From JBMYQA01 sp049600855 (GTDB taxonomy: Bacteria > Bacteroidota > Bacteroidia > Cytophagales > Flammeovirgaceae), in assembly GCA_049600855.1 (NCBI GenBank), contig JBMYQA010000239.1, positions 1 to 9,792 of the forward strand: a stretch of DNA of 9,792 bases, in the 5' to 3' direction. Both the position numbers and the translations under genes were made by a program. Shown piece after piece: positions 5,821 through 9,792 of the stretch; positions within the stretch are counted from its first letter, which is position 1; each line of letters starts with the position of its first letter. The notes under the pieces were generated by a model. It was not told where the DNA came from, made no database searches, and saw only the letters and a list, made by a program, of their open reading frames with translations.

Positions 5821-8088
5821 ATGAAGTCTACGATTTATCATATATTAATACTTTTGTTGTACTCCATTGGCTTATCTGCTCAAGGAAAGGTAATGCTTGT
5901 TGGGGGAGGAGGAGAGGATAGTTTTGAGGATACGCCTAATTGGAGTAATATGCCTTACCAATGGGCGGTAGATCAATCGGCAAACAAGCGTGTTGTGGTC
6001 ATTACGTTTAGTGAGAGTGACGCAACTGATTTTCTTCCAAATTATTTCAAAAACTTAGGGGCTGTTGCCGCTAAAAATATGGTGATTGGTACCTCAGAAG
6101 TGGCTCAAAGCCAAATTACTTACGATTCACTGATCACCTATGATGTCTTCTTTTTTAAGGGAGGAAATCAAGCGAATTACTATGAAACCTATAAATCATC
6201 ACAAGTTAGTGCGGCCATTACCGATAAGTTTAATGCAGGAGGCGTAATTTGCGGAACCTCAGCGGGCATGGCAATTCTTTCAGAAGTGATTTTTCCAGCG
6301 ATAGATGGCACGGTTTACCCAGATGAGGTATTACAAAATAGTAATCGCACAGATTTGATTTTTAAAAACGATTTTGTCAACATCTTACCCAACTACATCG
6401 TTGACTCACACTTTATTGAACGAGGGCGTTTTCCAAGGCTCATCTCATTTATGGGAAATTGGAAACAAACAGAAGGGGAAAGCATTGGTGGAATTGGAGT
6501 AGACGATCAAACTGCTTTTTGTATTGATGATCAGGGAATTGGAACGGCTTACGGTAATGGTGCGGTGAGTGTCTTTTCGTTATACGATTATACCACTTCG
6601 TCTGATAAACCAGTAGTTGATTCAGCTACCGTGACTCATCTATTACATGGCAAACAATATGATCTGATTAATCAGGAATTATTGAGTTCGTATGAAACTA
6701 CGATTAGCCCGAGCGAAAGCGGAGAAGCGGGGAATTACACCTTGTATTTGGCAGGAACAGCGACTTTTAGCCATAATCAAAACTTGTTAAATGAGTTAAT
6801 AGCTGTTGCATCGCCTACCATTACTATAGTGTCCAAGCAAAACTCAACAGTGGCAGATGATTATGCAGATTACCTCACTACAAACGGAACAAGTACCGTG
6901 AAGGTCATCCAAACGATCATGAATGCAGATTCTTGTCATACAGTAGCCGACCGAAATTGGATTAGAGATAGTCAAACCTTTGTTTTTGTAGATAATACAG
7001 AAAGCCAGTTGTTTAACTACTTAGAGAATCATCCAACAGGACGGTTATTGCACCAGCAATTGTTTAAAGATGATCAAATACTTGCCTTTTTGGGTGAAGA
7101 TGCCAAGTATGCAGGACATACCTATGTAACCAATAATACCACGGATGACCTCAATGCATTTTTTGGTGATCTGGAGTTTGAAGCAGGTATCGGATTATTA
7201 GCTAATTCGACTATCGTTCCAGATGCTTTTCCAAATGCTACAGATTTTTATGAGAACAATTCAGCGGCCATTCCTTATGCCATGGTGCAAGAGCGATTGG
7301 AATTTGGAATTTATGTGAATGAAAGGAGTTATGTGAAATTTTATCAGCAAGATGGTAAAAATTGGATTGATGGCTTTGGAAATTCGAGTGCGATTTTACT
7401 CACGAATCAGTCTGATAACGGAGCCGTATCCAATGAAGCGGTAAATAGCGCAGGCGATATGAGAAACTTAGTGGGCTTTGAGCAGATGAAATACAGTTTA
7501 TTGGCTGGAAATCCGCAGGCAGTTGGTGTACCCATGAGTAGTGGTGTGACCACTAGCGCGCATGAGATTATGGCTCCTAGCAATTTATCGAGCATCCAAC
7601 ATATTCCAGGAGAAATTGAGTTAACTTGGAATAGTGTTACCGAAGCAACAGGGTATGTACTCGAAAGAAGCATAAATCAAGGAAACTTTTCTGAAATCGC
7701 TTCTTTATCGGCAGCGGAAACCAGTTATGTAGACTCAGACATTACCTTACAGCAGCAGTATACCTATCGTGTAAAGGCAATAAATGGAATGGTAAACTCG
7801 TGTTACTCGGATGAAACCGCGCCCATTGTGACCGCATTACCAGCAAATGAGTTTCCAACATTAAAAATTAAAAACCCAGTTACTTCAGGTCAATTATTTA
7901 TACAAGGGCTAGAAGGTAAGGAACTTGCGATTGACTTACGAGATTTGAATGGTCGATTGATCCTTCGTGAAAAAGACTATCAAGAAAATGAAATCATGGA
8001 TGTATCATCCTTACGATCAGGACTTTATATTTTACAATTGAGATACCAAGACAACATCGAATCTTTTAAAATATTCATTCAATACTAA
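5821..8088 (+). CDS. Secreted cyanophycinase-like S51 peptidase with FN3 and T9SS sorting domains
   Basis: A 755-residue protein, far longer than the roughly 270-residue cytoplasmic CphB. Residues 1-20 are a signal peptide (HILILLLYSIGLSA-Q). About 22-260 is the peptidase S51 fold: GGNQ (114-117), nucleophile Ser147 in CGTSAGM, and D-S-HFIERGRFPRL (195-207), with His197 and three spaced Arg matching the cyanophycinase DQHFxxRxRxxRL motif. Two positions differ from what I recall of CphB: Ser196 for Gln, and Asp229 in GIGVDDQTA where CphB has the catalytic Glu. About 300-575 is a region I cannot assign. About 582-672 is a fibronectin type III domain (IELTWNSVTEATGYVLERS, YTYRVKAING). About 677-755 is a T9SS type A sorting domain (LRDLNGRLIL, SGLYILQL). 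It should be exported by Sec and then T9SS to the surface or medium. It is probably co-transcribed with the small ORF 11 bases downstream. The class is confident; exact substrate is inferred. Confidence 0.9.
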   Translation: MKSTIYHILILLLYSIGLSAQGKVMLVGGGGEDSFEDTPNWSNMPYQWAVDQSANKRVVVITFSESDATDFLPNYFKNLGAVAAKNMVIGTSEVAQSQITYDSLITYDVFFFKGGNQANYYETYKSSQVSAAITDKFNAGGVICGTSAGMAILSEVIFPAIDGTVYPDEVLQNSNRTDLIFKNDFVNILPNYIVDSHFIERGRFPRLISFMGNWKQTEGESIGGIGVDDQTAFCIDDQGIGTAYGNGAVSVFSLYDYTTSSDKPVVDSATVTHLLHGKQYDLINQELLSSYETTISPSESGEAGNYTLYLAGTATFSHNQNLLNELIAVASPTITIVSKQNSTVADDYADYLTTNGTSTVKVIQTIMNADSCHTVADRNWIRDSQTFVFVDNTESQLFNYLENHPTGRLLHQQLFKDDQILAFLGEDAKYAGHTYVTNNTTDDLNAFFGDLEFEAGIGLLANSTIVPDAFPNATDFYENNSAAIPYAMVQERLEFGIYVNERSYVKFYQQDGKNWIDGFGNSSAILLTNQSDNGAVSNEAVNSAGDMRNLVGFEQMKYSLLAGNPQAVGVPMSSGVTTSAHEIMAPSNLSSIQHIPGEIELTWNSVTEATGYVLERSINQGNFSEIASLSAAETSYVDSDITLQQQYTYRVKAINGMVNSCYSDETAPIVTALPANEFPTLKIKNPVTSGQLFIQGLEGKELAIDLRDLNGRLILREKDYQENEIMDVSSLRSGLYILQLRYQDNIESFKIFIQY

Positions 8089-8099
8089 TATTTTACTCG

Positions 8100-8195
8100 A
8101 TGATATTTTTTAACTTTTCACTTCCACACATCCCACGCTACTTGACATTTAAGTCAATGGCCTTACGTGGTTTGCAGCCAATTTTTGACTGCTGA
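8100..8195 (+). CDS. Conserved small peptide B (31 aa), putative leader of the susC gene
   Basis: A 31-codon ORF, ATG 8100-8102 to TGA 8193-8195, starting 11 bases after the cyanophycinase stop with no terminator between. Its C-terminal KSMALRGLQPIFDC matches small peptide A: 11 of 14 residues identical, two of the three differences conservative (Leu/Met, Gly/Ala), while the DNA of the last 15 codons is only 30 of 45 identical. An inverted repeat TTGAC/GTCAA (8142-8157) lies inside the ORF but is not shared with copy A, so a conserved RNA stem does not explain the similarity. The N-terminal half is more hydrophobic than in A. It stops 181 bases before the susC signal-peptide start. No known family is recognised. 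Short length limits certainty that it is translated. Confidence 0.58.
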   Translation: MIFFNFSLPHIPRYLTFKSMALRGLQPIFDC

Positions 8196-8312
8196 GAAAC
8201 ATCTTGGGGAGCAACACGCTTGGCGTAATGTCATGGATTTAACTCCGTGTATCCGATGAATTATAAAGTATTCATGGGATGGCATCAACCGAGCGAGATT
8301 TAGCGATTGGAG

Positions 8313-8332
8313 GTAGCACTCAATGAGTCTAC
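8313..8332 (+). promoter_or_regulatory. Hairpin/palindrome over an alternative susC start codon
   Basis: GTAG-c-ACTCA (8313-8322) is complementary to TGAGTCTAC (8324-8332) with one bulged C. The ATG at 8323-8325, in frame with susC, sits in the apex. A GGAGG at 8309-8313 lies nine bases before it, a Shine-Dalgarno-like site that is unusual in this phylum. This could control translation, or be chance. The leader 8196-8376 also has a 6-bp inverted repeat ATGAAT/ATTCAT (8256-8275); I see nothing else in it. Confidence 0.3.
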
Positions 8333-8376
8333 AACACGCATTTCTTCAACAAGATGTTTATTCAAATTCGAAAAAG

Positions 8377-9792
8377 ATGAGAAGAATTTTACTACTCTCG
8401 TTGCTTTGTTTTGGGCTAATCAGCAGCATCGAAGCACAGATTGTCATTAAAGGCAAGGTGTCAGACGCGGAGAGTCCAGATGCTGGTTTACCAGGAGCAA
8501 CAGTTGCCATTAAAGGCACCACACAAGGAACCACAACAGACGTTGATGGCGCTTATACATTGCAGGTTCCCAATAAAGAAGCCATATTGGTATTCTCTTA
8601 CATCGGGATGCAAACGCAAGAAATTAAAGTAGGTGACCAAACCCTAATCAATGTAATGCTCCAATCCGATGCTACGCAACTTACGGAAGTGATTGTAGTG
8701 GGGTATGGCACACAAAAACGGGAAGATTTAACGAGTTCAGTGACACAACTAGATGGGAAAGGCTTAGCCGAAGTGCCAGCAGCTTATAGTTTTGATGGTG
8801 CAATTCAAGGAAAAGCAGCTGGTGTAAATATCTCTACGCCATCGGGTACGCCTGGTGCGGCAATTAATGTAAACATTCGGGGCACAACTTCGATTGGAGC
8901 AAGTAGCCAACCACTTTATGTGATTGATGGGGTGCCGATTGTTGCGCGAAACAATTCCGCTTTAAATAGCAATATCCAACCGATGAACCCATTGGCGGAA
9001 ATCAATCCCAATGATATTGAATCAATTTCAGTGCTTAAAGATGCTTCGGCATCAGCCATTTACGGATCGAGGGGAGCAAATGGAGTCATTATCATTACCA
9101 CCAAAAGAGGAAAAGCGGGTAAACCCAAATTTAGCTTAGGCTATTATACGGGAGTTTCCGAAATCAGCAATACACCAGAGTTGATGAATTCCAGACAATG
9201 GATTGAGTTTTACAATGCCGCAGCTGAGTTTGATGGCTTGGGAGAAAACTTTTTCAACAGCAGTTTGGGCGATCCAAACGATCCTAATTTGCCCAATTAC
9301 AATGCCTATGATGCCATCTTTCAAACAGGCATTACACACAATGTTGATTTTAGTGTGCAAGGAGGAAATGAGAAATCGAAGTATTTCCTTTCGGCCAATT
9401 ATTACAATCAAGACGGAATTCAGAAAGGATTGGGTTTTGAGCGAATCAGTGGACGATTGAATATGGATAATAGTCTTTCTGACCGCATAGGTATTGGTAC
9501 AAGTATTACAGTGAGTAGAACGAATCACGATCGAACCATTAATGAAAATGACGAGTATGGTGTGGTGATTAATGCGCAAGCTTGGGACCCTACAGCGCCA
9601 TTAGTGAATGAAGATGGAAGTTATACCAATCCGTTCAGCTATAATGGTTGGTGGGCCTTGGAGAATCCGCTGCTCATTGCCGAGCAATACGTGAATACAG
9701 GGACAACCACCCGTTTTTTAGGGTCGATTTACGGAACCTATGACATTACCGATAAGTTTGCCTTTAAAACAACATGGTCGTTGGATTATAAT
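8377..9792 (+). CDS. SusC/RagA-family TonB-dependent outer-membrane receptor (5' part)
   Basis: The first 472 codons are present, open to the window edge; full members are about 1000 residues. Start at 8377 gives a clean signal peptide (MRRILLLSLLCFGLISSIEA-Q). An in-frame ATG at 8323 would add 18 residues in front and cannot be excluded. Residues about 22-97 are the carboxypeptidase-regulatory-like domain (IKGKVSDAE, GTTTDVDGAYTL). A TonB-box-like EVIVVGYGTQKREDLTSSV follows (104-122), then the plug domain (about 115-245) with YVIDGVP and the SusC signature YGSRGANGVIIITTKRGKAG. The beta-barrel begins after about 250 (GGNEKSKYFLSANYYNQDG). Such receptors pair with a SusD lipoprotein, normally the next gene, and import oligomers in an energy-dependent way. 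Context (secreted cyanophycinase upstream, same strand) suggests the cargo may be its dipeptide products; this is inference. The gene is likely in one transcript with 5821-8195. Confidence 0.95.
   Translation, partial: MRRILLLSLLCFGLISSIEAQIVIKGKVSDAESPDAGLPGATVAIKGTTQGTTTDVDGAYTLQVPNKEAILVFSYIGMQTQEIKVGDQTLINVMLQSDATQLTEVIVVGYGTQKREDLTSSVTQLDGKGLAEVPAAYSFDGAIQGKAAGVNISTPSGTPGAAINVNIRGTTSIGASSQPLYVIDGVPIVARNNSALNSNIQPMNPLAEINPNDIESISVLKDASASAIYGSRGANGVIIITTKRGKAGKPKFSLGYYTGVSEISNTPELMNSRQWIEFYNAAAEFDGLGENFFNSSLGDPNDPNLPNYNAYDAIFQTGITHNVDFSVQGGNEKSKYFLSANYYNQDGIQKGLGFERISGRLNMDNSLSDRIGIGTSITVSRTNHDRTINENDEYGVVINAQAWDPTAPLVNEDGSYTNPFSYNGWWALENPLLIAEQYVNTGTTTRFLGSIYGTYDITDKFAFKTTWSLDYN

Noticed and set aside
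8175..8194. CAGC...GCTG stem at the end of small ORF B as a conserved RNA hairpin
   Set aside because: The equivalent bases in copy A (CAGC...TGTT) do not pair, so structure does not explain the conservation; codon-level conservation does.
8441..8632. 63-codon + strand ORF at the start of the susC region
   Set aside because: It is in another frame than the clear SusC reading that starts at 8377 and covers the same bases.
9136..9579. 147-codon open frame on the minus strand
   Set aside because: It is antisense to the susC plug and barrel region, which reads without interruption as a SusC protein.

Overview
The window looks like a chromosomal piece of a Bacteroidota bacterium (Cytophagales- or Flavobacteriales-like). 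The evidence is a SusC/RagA-type TonB-dependent receptor, a secreted protein with a type IX secretion (T9SS) C-terminal sorting domain, a beta-propeller/Y_Y_Y sensor protein, AT-rich intergenic DNA and the general lack of Shine-Dalgarno sites. It is draft sequence: a run of 10 N lies at 276-285.

Layout. 1-427 holds no convincing gene. 428-4166 (+) encodes one large membrane sensor: signal peptide, periplasmic propeller, Y_Y_Y domain, transmembrane helix, coiled coil, GAF domain and class III adenylate cyclase. It is split by a one-base frameshift at the T run 2027-2030. A strong hairpin terminator (4162-4197) separates it from a convergent isoaspartyl peptidase/asparaginase gene (4225-5157, -). 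A long intergenic region (5158-5644) separates that gene from a rightward block: a 30-codon ORF (5645-5737), a T9SS-secreted cyanophycinase-like peptidase (5821-8088), a 31-codon ORF (8100-8195), and the first 472 codons of a SusC-like receptor (8377 to the window end).

How the genes may work together (inference). Cyanophycinase cuts cyanophycin, the Asp-Arg storage polymer, into beta-Asp-Arg dipeptides. A SusC/SusD transporter could import them and a cytoplasmic isoaspartyl peptidase could split them into Asp and Arg. All three activities have a candidate here, so this resembles a peptide-polymer counterpart of a polysaccharide utilisation locus. The cyclase next door may or may not belong to it.

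The most unusual observation is that the two tiny ORFs, one before the cyanophycinase gene and one before the susC gene, end in nearly the same peptide, KS[LM][GA]LR[NG]LQPIFDC-stop. Eight of the 11 identical residues use different codons and even the stop codons differ. This is the signature of selection on a translated peptide, and suggests a family of conserved leader or signal peptides that I cannot assign to any known family.
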